This document shows, piece after piece, positions 36,747 to 45,673 of a DNA stretch of 53,227 bases (within the stretch, counting starts at the first letter, position 1; the number at the start of each line of letters is the position of its first letter). Both the position numbers and the translations under genes were made by a program. Source of the stretch: Kocuria sp. p3-SID1428 (lineage in GTDB: Bacteria > Actinomycetota > Actinomycetes > Actinomycetales > Micrococcaceae); NCBI RefSeq assembly GCF_025149945.1, contig NZ_JALXVH010000015.1:1-53227 (forward strand), given 5' to 3'. The notes beneath the pieces are model-generated. The model was given only the letters and a program-made list of their open reading frames with translations, was not told the origin of the DNA and did not search any database.

Positions 36747-38645
36747 TCAGCCGTTGAGGCCGCGAAGGTCCAGCACGAGGGTGTCCTCGGCCCCCTCAGC
36801 GACCGTGAACGGGATCCCCCAGTCCTGCTGGTAGAGGTGGCAGGCGGCGTGGTCGGGGATCTCGCCGCCGGGCTCGCCGTCGCAGGCCGCGGCGCGAGCG
36901 GTGATGTGCAGGACCCCTTCGGTGGTGCCGTCGGCCAGCGTGATCTCGCGCTTGAGGCCCTGGGCCGCGCCGCCGCCGTCGAGAAGAGCCTCGGCCGGGG
37001 AGGTCGACAGCTTCAGCTGCGTGGGGTCGCCCCAGCGATCGTCGAGCTTCTGCCCCGCCGGAGCCGCGAAGCGGACGTCGATGGTCATGGTGCCGCCGGC
37101 GATCGGGGTGCGGCTGCGCTGGGAGACGGAGGCGCCCTCGTCGACCTGCAGCAGCTTCTGCGGCACGGGCAGACGCACCAGACGGTGTCGGTTGGTCTCG
37201 ACCACGATCAGCTCCGGAGCCTCGCCCGAGCTGTCGATCAGCAGGTCCGACGGCTCGTCGAAGTCGCGCTCGAGCGTGGAGAGCAGGCCCTCGGTCGGAT
37301 CCCAGCGCCGGATGGCTCCGTTGTAGGTGTCGGCCACGGCGATCGAGCCGTCGGGCAGCACCGCGACGCCGAGCGGGTGCTGCAGACGCGCGTGGGCCGA
37401 GTCGCCGTCGCGGAAGCCGAAGTCGTAGAGGCCCAGCCCCGCCGCCGTGCCCACGGTGGACAGAGCGCCGTCCGTGACCTCGATGCTGCGCAGCGCCGAG
37501 GACTCGGAGTCCGCCGCCCAGATCGTGCCGTCGGGGGCCTCGACCAGCCCGGAGGTCTGCGCGAACCAGGACTGCTCCGGGGCGCCGTCCACCAGGCCCT
37601 CGTCGCCGGTGCCCGCGGCCACGGCGAGCGCGCCGGTGCGGGGCTCGAAGGTGAAGATCTGGTGCGTCCCGGACATGGCGATCACCAGGGTGTCGGCGGC
37701 AGCGGACCAGACGACATCCCAGGGCGAGGACAGCGCGACCTCGCACGGGCCGGCCTCCGGGTCGATGTGATCGGCGTCCACGCCCTTGGCGCGCTCGGAG
37801 TCCAGCAGCCGCTGCACGCCGCTGCCGGCCAGGGTCGAGACCTCACCGTCGGACAGGCGCACGCCGCGCAGGCGGTGGTTCACGGTGTCGGCCGCGATCA
37901 GGTCATAGCCGACCTGCTCGCGCACCCGCTGCGGCAGCAGGGCGAGTCCGCGGGGCTCGTTGAAGCGGGCGGCGGCGGGGTCGCCGTCGGCGTGGCCGCG
38001 GGTGCCGTCGCCGATCACGGAGCGCACGGTCTGCAGGTCCGCCTCCATGCGGACCAGGCGGTGGTGGCCGGTGTCGGCCACGACCACGGTGCCGTCCTCG
38101 AGGGCCACGGCCTTCTCCGGGAAGCGCAGGTCGCCGTCGGTGGTCTCCGGGGGGACGTAGGGGCCGTCGCCGCGGTGCAGCGTGCCGGCCGCCTCGTGCT
38201 TGTCCACGAGCTCCTCGACGAGCGAGACGATCCCCTGGACGTGGCCCTCCCCGGAGAGGTGGGCCACGATGTAGCCCTCGGGGTCCACGACGACCAGTGT
38301 GGGCCAGGCTCGGGCGGTGTAGGCGTCCCAGGTGCCCAGCTCGGGGTCATCGAGCACCGGGTGGTGGATCTCGTAGCGATCCACCGCTGCGGCCAGCGCC
38401 TGGGGGTCGGCCTCGTGCTCGAACTTGGGCGAGTGCACGCCGACGGTGACCAGGACGTCGGAGAAGCGCTCCTCGAGCGGGCGCAGCTCATCGAGCACGT
38501 GCAGGCAGTTGATGCAGCAGAAGGACCAGAAGTCCAGGATCACGATCTTGCCGCGCAGCTTCTGCCAGTCGAGCTCCTGGCCGCCGGTGTTCAGCCAGGC
38601 TCGGCCTGTCAGGGCGGATGCTCGGACACGGGACTGCGCGCTCAT
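36747..38645 (-). CDS. Thioredoxin-domain protein with NHL repeats (NHLRC2-like)
   Basis: 632 residues. The N-terminal 150 residues are a thioredoxin fold with DFWSFCCINCLHVLDEL. The redox pair is C44-x-x-C47, preceded by an extra C43, as in NHLRC2-type proteins. Residues 165-510 are a beta-propeller of NHL repeats (FPEKAVALEDGTVVVADTGHHR, FNEPRGLALL, VADTYNGAIRR). A C-terminal beta domain follows. No signal peptide is seen, so it is probably cytoplasmic. It is the last gene of the co-oriented copper/oxidase run, 102 nt after the CopD-CtaG gene. The function is unproven; a thiol redox role is likely from the CxxC. Confidence 0.9.
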   Translation of the reverse strand: MSAQSRVRASALTGRAWLNTGGQELDWQKLRGKIVILDFWSFCCINCLHVLDELRPLEERFSDVLVTVGVHSPKFEHEADPQALAAAVDRYEIHHPVLDDPELGTWDAYTARAWPTLVVVDPEGYIVAHLSGEGHVQGIVSLVEELVDKHEAAGTLHRGDGPYVPPETTDGDLRFPEKAVALEDGTVVVADTGHHRLVRMEADLQTVRSVIGDGTRGHADGDPAAARFNEPRGLALLPQRVREQVGYDLIAADTVNHRLRGVRLSDGEVSTLAGSGVQRLLDSERAKGVDADHIDPEAGPCEVALSSPWDVVWSAAADTLVIAMSGTHQIFTFEPRTGALAVAAGTGDEGLVDGAPEQSWFAQTSGLVEAPDGTIWAADSESSALRSIEVTDGALSTVGTAAGLGLYDFGFRDGDSAHARLQHPLGVAVLPDGSIAVADTYNGAIRRWDPTEGLLSTLERDFDEPSDLLIDSSGEAPELIVVETNRHRLVRLPVPQKLLQVDEGASVSQRSRTPIAGGTMTIDVRFAAPAGQKLDDRWGDPTQLKLSTSPAEALLDGGGAAQGLKREITLADGTTEGVLHITARAAACDGEPGGEIPDHAACHLYQQDWGIPFTVAEGAEDTLVLDLRGLNG

Positions 38646-38747
38646 CTGGGGTCCTCTTCCTCGTGCGTTTCGACGATCCTGGCGCCCGATTGCCTCGGGC
38701 CTGCTCGCTGGAACAACCCCCGGCGGGCGCGGGGGTATTCCTGGACC

Positions 38748-40970
38748 CTAGCCGCGGTCGCGGTCGGCCAGCGACTGCATCATCCGGTTGTAGGCCTCGA
38801 GCTCGGCATCGCCGGTGCGCTCGGCCTCGCGGTCCACGCGCCGGTTCTCGCGTCGGCCGTCCATGGCCCACTGGACGGCCACGATGACGGCCAGGATGGC
38901 CGTGGGCAGCTCGCCGATGCCCCACATCAGGGCACCGCCCAGCTGCTGGTCCTCGATGGCCGAGGCGCCCCAGGGCCGTCCCATGTTGCCGAACCAGGAG
39001 GCCTCCAGCAGGACGTCCATGCCCATGATGGTGACGCCCACGAACGCGTGGTAGACCATCGTGGCGATCAGCAGCACCAGGCGCATGAAGTGCGGCGGGC
39101 GGTACGGGATGGGGTCCTGGCCCACGAGCACCAGGGCGAACATGTACCCGGTGAACAGGAAGTGGGCCATCATGAACTCGTGGCCCACGTGATAGCGCAG
39201 CGTCACGGACAGCAGGTCCGTGAAGTAGAAGATCACGATCGAGGCCGCGAAGTTCACCGCGGCGAAGATCGGGTGGGTGACCACCTTGCCCCAGGTGGAG
39301 TGGACCAGGCGCAGGATCCACTCGCGGGGTCCGCGGGTGCCGTCCTGGCGCGGCTCCAGCGCCCGCAGGAGCAGGGTGACAGGTGAGCCCAGGACCAGGA
39401 ACACGGGGATGATCATGGTCAGGGACATGTGCTCGACCATGTGCGCGGAGAACAGCACCCGCGCGTAGATGGCCAGGCCGCCAGAGGTCGCGTACATCAG
39501 CATGGCCAGCCCCAGGAACCAGGACACCGCGCGCAGCGGCGACCATCGCCCGCCGGTGCGCGCGAGCTTCCACAGCGCCCAGGCGTAGGACAGTCCCAGC
39601 ACGGCGATGACCGCGACCCACAGCCAGTCGAAGCGCCACATGGTGACCAGGCCCTCGGGCGTGGGCGCCGGGGGCAGCTCGTAGAAGGTGAGGATCCGCG
39701 CCGGGGAGGCGTCCTCGGAGAGCTCCTCGGGCACCGGCGGCGCCGAGTTGCCCAGGGCGACGGCCACGCCGATCAGCGCGGCCATGACCACGAGCTCGCC
39801 CAGGATGATCTGCCACACGGCCCGCCGGGCCGAGACCCTCCCCTGTTCGAGCGCGGGAATCACCGCTCGGCGGTGCATGAACCCGGCCACGCCCAGCAGC
39901 AGGGTCAGCAGGAGCTTGACGAGAGCCAGCACCCCGTAGTCGCTGCTGAGCTGTTCCCAGGTGCCGATGCGCACACCGGCGTTGATGATCCCCGAGGCCA
40001 GCACGAGCACGTAGCAGCACAGGGCCAGGGTCGAGAACCGATGAAGCACCACCGCGATCGTGGGGACGCGACGGCCGCGCGCGGCATGCGCGGCATCGGC
40101 GCCGCGACGTCCCAGGGTGCCGATCGGCAGCGCCGTGGTCGTGGTGTCGGCGGCCAGCTGCGGCGAGATCCATGCCAGAGCCGCCAGCCCGCCCGCCCAC
40201 AGGCACACGCCGAGCAGGTGCAGGCCCAGGGAGTTGACCGCTCCCATGTGATCGTCGCCGCCTGCGCTGTGCCCGTTCAGCGCCATGGTCACGATCCCGA
40301 GGCAGCCGACGGCCATGGCCGCGGCCAGCCCCAGGCGGGAGCGCAGACCGAAGAGCAGGGTCGTGGTCACGGCCGCGACGATCATGCCGACGGCGATCGC
40401 CTGCCCTGTGGGGATCTCGGTCGCGAAGCTCACGAGCTGGCGGGTGTAGTCCGAGCTGGCCGACAGCGCCACCCCGGAGACATCGGCGTAGGTCAGGATC
40501 AGCACCGCGACCGAGGCCACGGTCCACACGATCGACGAGGCCCCCGCCAGGGCCACGGTGCGCGCGAAGAGCGGGGACTCAGGCGACTGCGCGAGCTCCC
40601 GGGCACGGGGCGTGCGGCGTCCAGCAGCAGGACGCTGCCGGTGCGGGAGGACCGAGACGGCCAGCAGCACGGACCCGAGCGCGACGATCATGCCCGTGTC
40701 CCGCAGCGCCTCGGCGACCGGCAGCCCCCAGCGCACCGCCGCACCCGGGTCGGCGACCTCCTGCGGGGCAGAGGCTCCCGAGAAGGCCAGGGCCCCGAGC
40801 AGGGCCAGCAGCAGCGCCACGAGCCCCGCGGCGATCCACCACGGGGACAGTCCGTGTGCCGCCGCAGCGTCCCGGTGCGGCGAGGCGGATCCGCCGTGCC
40901 CCGGGGCGACCTGTTCGGCGGTGCGCCCGCCCCGGCCTGCGGCCGCGGTCCTTCTGGCCGTGCTGCTCAT
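38748..40970 (-). CDS. CopD-CtaG fusion: copper import and cytochrome c oxidase assembly protein
   Basis: Polytopic membrane protein of 740 residues built from two families. The N-terminal 420 or so residues form a CopD-like copper-transport domain (spans with HLLGVCLWAGGLAALAW and VLVLASGIINAGVR). The rest is a CtaG/caa3-type assembly domain with the His/Met motifs SAHMVEHMSLT, GHEFMMAHFLFTGY and MVYHAFVGVTIMGMDVL. A cytoplasmic His-containing N-terminus and an Arg/Glu-rich C-tail flank them. The family is known in actinobacteria as the bifunctional CopD/cytochrome oxidase assembly protein. It is 136 nt downstream of the peroxidase gene on the same strand, consistent with copper delivery to the oxidase. 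Confidence 0.92.
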   Translation of the reverse strand: MSSTARRTAAAGRGGRTAEQVAPGHGGSASPHRDAAAAHGLSPWWIAAGLVALLLALLGALAFSGASAPQEVADPGAAVRWGLPVAEALRDTGMIVALGSVLLAVSVLPHRQRPAAGRRTPRARELAQSPESPLFARTVALAGASSIVWTVASVAVLILTYADVSGVALSASSDYTRQLVSFATEIPTGQAIAVGMIVAAVTTTLLFGLRSRLGLAAAMAVGCLGIVTMALNGHSAGGDDHMGAVNSLGLHLLGVCLWAGGLAALAWISPQLAADTTTTALPIGTLGRRGADAAHAARGRRVPTIAVVLHRFSTLALCCYVLVLASGIINAGVRIGTWEQLSSDYGVLALVKLLLTLLLGVAGFMHRRAVIPALEQGRVSARRAVWQIILGELVVMAALIGVAVALGNSAPPVPEELSEDASPARILTFYELPPAPTPEGLVTMWRFDWLWVAVIAVLGLSYAWALWKLARTGGRWSPLRAVSWFLGLAMLMYATSGGLAIYARVLFSAHMVEHMSLTMIIPVFLVLGSPVTLLLRALEPRQDGTRGPREWILRLVHSTWGKVVTHPIFAAVNFAASIVIFYFTDLLSVTLRYHVGHEFMMAHFLFTGYMFALVLVGQDPIPYRPPHFMRLVLLIATMVYHAFVGVTIMGMDVLLEASWFGNMGRPWGASAIEDQQLGGALMWGIGELPTAILAVIVAVQWAMDGRRENRRVDREAERTGDAELEAYNRMMQSLADRDRG

Positions 40971-41106
40971 GCTGTCCTCTCCACCGGCGCGCTGCGCGCC
41001 GCGGTCCGTGCTGCTGTGCCCGCTGCCCGAGCGCGCACCCGATCCTGCCCTGCCTGCGGCGACGGCACGATCGGGCGCCGCCGCACGCAGCGCTGTCCCG
41101 AGGGTC

Positions 41107-42501
41107 TCACCACAGCTGCTCTCCCACGAATCCCCCGGGCTCGCAGGCCGGCGGGATCGCGAACACCGATGATCCCACCGGCACGGTCCAGGTGTTGAGC
41201 ATGTCGAGCTCGTCGAGGCGCTGCTGGATCGGCACGAACTGCTCGGTCGGATCCGCCTGGTAGGAGGCGAACAGCAGCCCGGAGTCGCTGACCCCGCCCT
41301 CCGCGCCGCCCTCGGCCGCCAGCCCCTCGGCCCCGCTGACCGGCTGGTCGTAGTTGTAGACCCGCCGGTGGATGCGCACCCGCTGATCGGGGTGCCGTGC
41401 TCGGCGCATATGCGCGTAGCCGGAGATCACGGGGAACCCCAGCGGGGTCGTGGCCTCGAAGTCGGGCTCGTCGTGCTCGTGCTCCCCGGTCAGCGGTGCT
41501 CCGTCGTCCAGTCTCCGGCCCACGGCGTCCTCACGGCCCACGCGATCCACCTCATCCCAGGTGTCCAGGTTCATGTGGATCCGACGCAGCACCAGCGACG
41601 TGCCGTCCCGGATCCACGGCTCGAACGCGTCCTCGCCCTGACCCCACACGATCCGCTCGTGCTCGTCGGTGCCCGCGGCGGTGTCGACGGTGCCGTCGAC
41701 CTGCCCGAAGAGGTTGCGCGGCGTGGTCCCCGCCGGTTCAGCGCCGGCCGCCGTGCGGAATCCGTTCTGCACCCAGCGAACCGTCCCGAAGCTGCGGACG
41801 TCCTTGAGCAGCACGCGCTGGGCATGGGCCATGGTGAGGGGGTCCTCGCAGCACAGCTGCAGCAGAAGGTCGCCGTGGCTCCAGCGCGGCTGCAGCCGAT
41901 CGACCGAGAACTCGGGCAGCGGGGCCAGCCACGATGGCGCGGCCTCCGGAGCCAGCAGCCGCATCAGTCCGGGGCCGAAGCCGAAGGTGACCGTCAGCCG
42001 AGAGGGGTTCAGCGCCAGCTCGGGCTCCTGATCCCCGATCGGGGCCTCGCCTGCGGTGAGCTCGGCGGCGTCCTGGCTGAGCACCACCAGCATCCGACGG
42101 ATGTCATCGCGGGTGCTGCCCTCGGCCAGGTCGATGCCCAGGAAGGCGGCGAAACCCTGGGCCGGGGTGTCGATGCCGGCCTGGCGCCCTCCGTGGAACG
42201 GCTCGCAGCGCCCGCCGACGAACACGGGTCGGCCTTCGTCGGACGACTGCGCTGCCGAGCGCGACGGCTCGGCCGGCCGGGAGGCGCCGAGGCCCACGGC
42301 ACCCAGGCCGGCGGCGGCAGCAGCGCCCACGCCGCCGCCGGCGGCGAACAGCCCGCGACGGGACAGGCCCCGCGAGGAGGCAGAGCCGTCCTGCGGCGCA
42401 CCCGCCGCGGACCAGGGCGGCTGCGCTGAGCCGCCCCCGTCCGCGGCCGGATCCTGCTCCCGGGCGCGGGGCCCTGGAGCAGGATCCTGGCCGCGGCGCA
42501 T
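41107..42501 (-). CDS. Tat-exported dye-decolorizing heme peroxidase (DtpA/EfeB-like)
   Basis: Extracytoplasmic heme peroxidase of 464 residues. It carries a twin-arginine signal SRRGLF (47-52) and a hydrophobic Ala/Gly stretch to about 72, after an unusually long 45-residue hydrophilic leader. The DyP hallmark GQVDG is at 266-270 (catalytic Asp269). H378 in RIHRRVYNYD is the likely heme ligand, and an Arg-rich strand RRIHMNLDTWDEV is also present. The ATG overlaps the PCuAC stop codon by 1 nt (TGATG). In Streptomyces the related DtpA acts in an operon with copper chaperones for oxidase maturation, so I read this as the same pathway rather than EfeUOB iron uptake. Confidence 0.92.
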   Translation of the reverse strand: MRRGQDPAPGPRAREQDPAADGGGSAQPPWSAAGAPQDGSASSRGLSRRGLFAAGGGVGAAAAAGLGAVGLGASRPAEPSRSAAQSSDEGRPVFVGGRCEPFHGGRQAGIDTPAQGFAAFLGIDLAEGSTRDDIRRMLVVLSQDAAELTAGEAPIGDQEPELALNPSRLTVTFGFGPGLMRLLAPEAAPSWLAPLPEFSVDRLQPRWSHGDLLLQLCCEDPLTMAHAQRVLLKDVRSFGTVRWVQNGFRTAAGAEPAGTTPRNLFGQVDGTVDTAAGTDEHERIVWGQGEDAFEPWIRDGTSLVLRRIHMNLDTWDEVDRVGREDAVGRRLDDGAPLTGEHEHDEPDFEATTPLGFPVISGYAHMRRARHPDQRVRIHRRVYNYDQPVSGAEGLAAEGGAEGGVSDSGLLFASYQADPTEQFVPIQQRLDELDMLNTWTVPVGSSVFAIPPACEPGGFVGEQLW

Positions 42502-43190
42502 CAGGCAGCCTCCTCGCACATGGGCAGTCCCTGAGCGGAGGGGTCCTCCATCGAATCCATCTCGCCCTGGTCCATGCCGTCCATGGAATCCATGGCGGTC
42601 TCGGACTCCTCCACGACTTCGCCCGCGCTGGGCTCCTCGCCGGGGGCGTACTCCTCCTGGGCGCCGGTGTAGTCGCGCACGGGCAGCTCGAGAGTCTGCT
42701 TCTGGCCGTCCTCCAACTGCAGCTGCACGCTCAGCTCGGTGCCGGCCATGGGCGCGCACTGCAGGTCCATGAGCATGATGTGGTTCCCTCCGGGCACGAG
42801 CTCCACGGTCTCCCCCGGCTCGATCACGATCTGGTCCTCGAGGGCCTGCATCCTGGTGGCGCCGGTCTGCGGATCCGCCACGGTCTCGTGCAGCTCCACC
42901 ACTCCTGCGATGCCGTCGGCGGAGGCACCGGTCAGGGTGACAGCAGTGTCGCCGTCGTTGTGCAGCTGACCGAACGCGGCGGTCATGCCGGAGTCGGCGG
43001 CCTTCAGCCACGGCTGCTCGACGCGCAGCAGATCGCCGTCCTGCGCCTGCGCACTGGATGAGGCGGCACCGGAGGCGGCAGCGGTGTCCTGTGCGTCCTG
43101 TCCCCCGGCGCAGCCGGCGAGCAGGAACACCCCGCTGGCTGCCACCGCGGCGGGCAGCAGTCGATGGCTTGCGGTGATCTGTGCGCTCAT
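42501..43190 (-). CDS. PCuAC-type copper chaperone lipoprotein
   Basis: Periplasm-side Cu(I) chaperone of 229 residues, lipid-anchored through LLAGC (Cys27). The PCuAC copper motif is present: His in VELHETV, Met in TRMQAL and the pair NHIMLM, matching H-x(n)-M-x(n)-HxM. The last 35 residues are rich in Met and acidic residues and end with a Cys-containing MCEEAA, an added possible copper-binding tail. I chose the ATG at 43190, which overlaps the copC stop (ATGA). The tail and the peroxidase downstream suggest a role in copper delivery to cytochrome oxidase. Confidence 0.92.
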   Translation of the reverse strand: MSAQITASHRLLPAAVAASGVFLLAGCAGGQDAQDTAAASGAASSSAQAQDGDLLRVEQPWLKAADSGMTAAFGQLHNDGDTAVTLTGASADGIAGVVELHETVADPQTGATRMQALEDQIVIEPGETVELVPGGNHIMLMDLQCAPMAGTELSVQLQLEDGQKQTLELPVRDYTGAQEEYAPGEEPSAGEVVEESETAMDSMDGMDQGEMDSMEDPSAQGLPMCEEAA

Positions 43191-43834
43191 CGTCCCATCC
43201 TCCGCATCATCACCACGGCGGCCGCGACCGCGCCGAGCAGCACGACGCTGCCGCCGACCACGAGCCACACGGCCAGACCGGAGCCCTTGTCCTCCGCAGT
43301 GTCCGACGCGGACGTGTCGGCCTCAGGGGCGGCGCTGTGCGACGCCTCGTCGGTCTCGGCGGATCCGGCGGCCTCCGAAGGAGCCTCCTGCGTCGGCTCG
43401 GCGGACTGCCCGTCGGCAGCGGTCTCGCCCTCGACGGTGTAGTCGTAGGCGCCCTCGATGGGGTGGCCGTCGGAGGAGACCACCCGCCACACCACGGAGT
43501 ACTCGCCCGCCGCCGAGGCCTCCTCGGACAGCGCCTGGGTCACGGTCCTGCCTGCGATTTCGGGCTCTCCGTCCGTGACATCGGAGCCGTCGGGACCGCT
43601 GACGCGGATCTCGAGCCCGACGTCCTGGGGCTCGGCCGAGAAGCCGAGCTGGACCTCCTGCGGCGCCTCGGCGGTCGTGGTTCCGTTCTCCGGAGTGGAG
43701 CCGGTGAAGCTGTCGTGGGCCAGAGCCGGTGAAGGCGCCGCGAGCAGGGCGGTGACCGCCAAGCCGCCGGCGACTCGCCGGACAGCGCGCTTCGAGGCGC
43801 CCGGGCCGCTGGTCTGTGTGGGATTGCTGGACAT
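43187..43834 (-). CDS. copC: CopC-domain copper-binding protein with C-terminal membrane anchor
   Basis: 215 residues. A Sec signal peptide ends at ALA, leaving His40 as the first mature residue (HDSF), the classic copper ligand of CopC. SSDGHPIEG supplies the second His. The CopC fold spans about 40-140, then a Ser/Ala/Glu-rich linker, one C-terminal span (about 188-208) and a short basic end. It is the first gene of the overlapping copC-PCuAC-peroxidase set. A 264-nt region upstream, with no gene seen, probably holds its promoter. Confidence 0.93.
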   Translation of the reverse strand: MSSNPTQTSGPGASKRAVRRVAGGLAVTALLAAPSPALAHDSFTGSTPENGTTTAEAPQEVQLGFSAEPQDVGLEIRVSGPDGSDVTDGEPEIAGRTVTQALSEEASAAGEYSVVWRVVSSDGHPIEGAYDYTVEGETAADGQSAEPTQEAPSEAAGSAETDEASHSAAPEADTSASDTAEDKGSGLAVWLVVGGSVVLLGAVAAAVVMMRRMGR

Positions 43835-44098
43835 GATGATTCCTCCTGTGCCGCGCTCCGCGTGCGGCTGGGCACGCGAGCACGGCCGATGCTGTGCGGT
43901 AGCCCTGAACAGCTCTCTGCTGCGCGGGCGGGGATCGTCTCGGATCCGTCGTCGTCTGCCCCGCGGCGCTGCGATGCGCTGCTGCGATGGAGCGCTGTGC
44001 CGGGCATGGCCCTAGGGCGCGGACACCAGGGCGCACCGCAGCAGCGGCGGGCCTGCGGGACCGTGCTGCCTTCCGGGCAGCCGGTCTGGTGGAGTCCT

Positions 44099-44746
44099 TC
44101 AGACGGCGATGGCGAACCCCGGCGGCCCTCGATAGCGCTGCCAGGACAGCACCGCACGCGCCCTGGGGAGGACCAGCTGGCCGGTCGGGCGGCAGCGCCA
44201 GCGCGGCGGCACCGCGATCACATCCGTGGCCGCGCTGATCAGGCCTCGGGCGCGGATCAGAAGGCTCGCAGCGATCCGCAGTGCCAGCGACTCCCCGTGG
44301 CGCAGCACGAGCACCGTCAGGATGCCCGCGGCCACATGCAGGCTCGGCATGAGCCAGGGCCCGAGGGAAGCGGGCAGAAGGACTTCGAGCGCGCTGTGGC
44401 CGTGGACGTGAGCGCCAGTGGACTGCAGGACCAGCTCGGGCCCTGCCGAGGCGACCGCATGCCCGGCGTGCGAGGTGTGATCCACGACAGCGCTCATGGT
44501 CCCCGAGACGGAGAACAGCCCGTGGAACAGCAGCTGCGAGACGGCCACGGAGAGCATCAGCCCGATCGCGGGCAGCCGCAGACCCGCCAGCAGCATGCAC
44601 ACCGGGGCTGAGAGCGCGATGCACAGCGCCACGAGCAGCGCCGGGGGCCACGGGCCTCCGGCCACGGTATGCCCCAGCACGGCCGCACCCGTTGCCACCG
44701 ATGCCGCGGTCCAGCCGCGCAGGAGGCGGAGGCAGCGCGCGGTCAT
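44099..44746 (-). CDS. His-rich integral membrane protein beside the copper genes
   Basis: Not a family I can name. 215 residues with about five spans. A central extracytoplasmic-looking loop (about 90-125) carries the His cluster VVDHTSHAGHAVASAG and GAHVHGHSALE, suited to metal binding. The start is ATG 44746, or the GTG directly before it, which sits at a better distance from AGGAGG. It lies 264 nt upstream of copC, same strand. Position and His content point to copper handling; the function is inferred, not shown. Confidence 0.72.
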   Translation of the reverse strand: MTARCLRLLRGWTAASVATGAAVLGHTVAGGPWPPALLVALCIALSAPVCMLLAGLRLPAIGLMLSVAVSQLLFHGLFSVSGTMSAVVDHTSHAGHAVASAGPELVLQSTGAHVHGHSALEVLLPASLGPWLMPSLHVAAGILTVLVLRHGESLALRIAASLLIRARGLISAATDVIAVPPRWRCRPTGQLVLPRARAVLSWQRYRGPPGFAIAV

Positions 44747-44934
44747 CACGTCGGTTCCTCCTTCGGGCCTCGAACGCGGGTGGCGGAGGACGCGGGTCGG
44801 CCCTCTCGGCAGTCGATCCACAGTATGACGCGACGGCGGACTCCCCCGCGAATCCCGGCCGCAACCGCAGCCACCGGCTGCCGCGACCCGACAGCCGCGT
44901 CGGCCCATCATCCGCACAGGCCCGGAAGACGACT

Positions 44935-44968
44935 CAGGGCGGCTCCCCCGTGTGGGGGAGCCGCCCTG
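44935..44968 (-). terminator. Terminator of the HU gene
   Basis: A perfect 15-bp inverted repeat (44935-44949 with 44954-44968) with a GTGT loop, 42 nt after the HU stop codon. Confidence 0.88.
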
Positions 44969-45010
44969 GATCGCTCAGACCGAGCAGGCCAGCTGCTCAG
45001 TCGTACGGCA

Positions 45011-45295
45011 TCACTTGGAGGAGGCCGCAGCCTTCAGCTTGGAGCCGGCCGAGAGCTTCACCGAGTGGCCCTCGGGGATCTCGATGGACTCGCCGGTCTG
45101 CGGGTTGCGTCCGGTGCGCGCCTTGCGGACGGTGCGCTCGACGGAGAACCAGCCCGGGATGGTGACCTTCTCGCCCTGGGCGACCGAGGTCTCGAGGACC
45201 TCGAAGAGGGCGTCCAGGACGCCGTTCACCTGCGCCTGGGTGGTGTCGGCCTTCTCGGCGATCTCGGCGACGATCTCGCTGCGGTTCTTAGCCAT
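45011..45295 (-). CDS. hup: HU-type nucleoid DNA-binding protein
   Basis: Histone-like dimer that bends and compacts DNA. At 94 residues it has the family length and the signature GWFSVERTVRKARTGRNPQTGE with the DNA-intercalating RNPQTG tip (about 62-67). The short Ala/Ser/Lys end is simple. It lacks the long Lys/Ala-rich C-terminal extension of mycobacterial HupB. AGGAGG precedes the ATG. It lies 71 nt after rpsN, with a hairpin in between. Confidence 0.97.
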   Translation of the reverse strand: MAKNRSEIVAEIAEKADTTQAQVNGVLDALFEVLETSVAQGEKVTIPGWFSVERTVRKARTGRNPQTGESIEIPEGHSVKLSAGSKLKAAASSK

Positions 45296-45331
45296 ACTGC
45301 AGTCCTCCTGAAGATGTGGGGTCTACTCAGT

Positions 45332-45352
45332 GGCATCTCATCGAGAGATGCC
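45332..45352 (-). terminator. Hairpin between rpsN and the HU gene
   Basis: GGCATCTC/GAGATGCC, an 8-bp stem with a 5-nt loop, 14 nt beyond the rpsN stop codon. It probably ends most transcription of the ribosomal operon; some read-through into HU is possible. Confidence 0.6.
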
Positions 45353-45366
45353 CGCCGAACGGGAAA

Positions 45367-45672
45367 TTACCAGCTCGACTTGGTGATGCCCGGCAACTCG
45401 CCCTTGTGGGCCATGTTCCGGAAGCGCACGCGGGAGATCCCGAACTTCTGAAAGGTGCCGCGCGGGCGGCCGTCGATCTGGTCGCGGTTGCGCACGCGGA
45501 CCGGCGAAGCATTCCTGGGGAGCTTCTGCAGGCCAAGGCGAGCGGCCTCGCGGGCCTCATCCGAGGCGTTCTCGTCGATCAGGGTCTTCTTCAGCTCCGC
45601 GCGCTTGTCGGCGTAGCGGGCGACGATGACCTTGCGCTGCTCGTTCTTGGCGATCTTGGACTTCTTGGCCAT
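45367..45672 (-). CDS. rpsN: 30S ribosomal protein S14 (long, zinc-free form)
   Basis: Component of the small-subunit head. The 101-residue protein begins [14 protein letters not shown] and contains [41 protein letters not shown]. It has no Cys, so it is the long C-minus type rather than the 61-residue zinc-ribbon type. It starts 1 nt after the rpmG stop codon. Confidence 0.98.
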   Translation of the reverse strand: MAKKSKIAKNEQRKVIVARYADKRAELKKTLIDENASDEAREAARLGLQKLPRNASPVRVRNRDQIDGRPRGTFQKFGISRVRFRNMAHKGELPGITKSSW

Positions 45673-45673
45673 C

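Noticed and set aside
39429..41198. A 589-codon plus-strand open frame
   Set aside because: Antisense of the CopD-CtaG gene; composition dominated by Gly, Arg, His and Gln.
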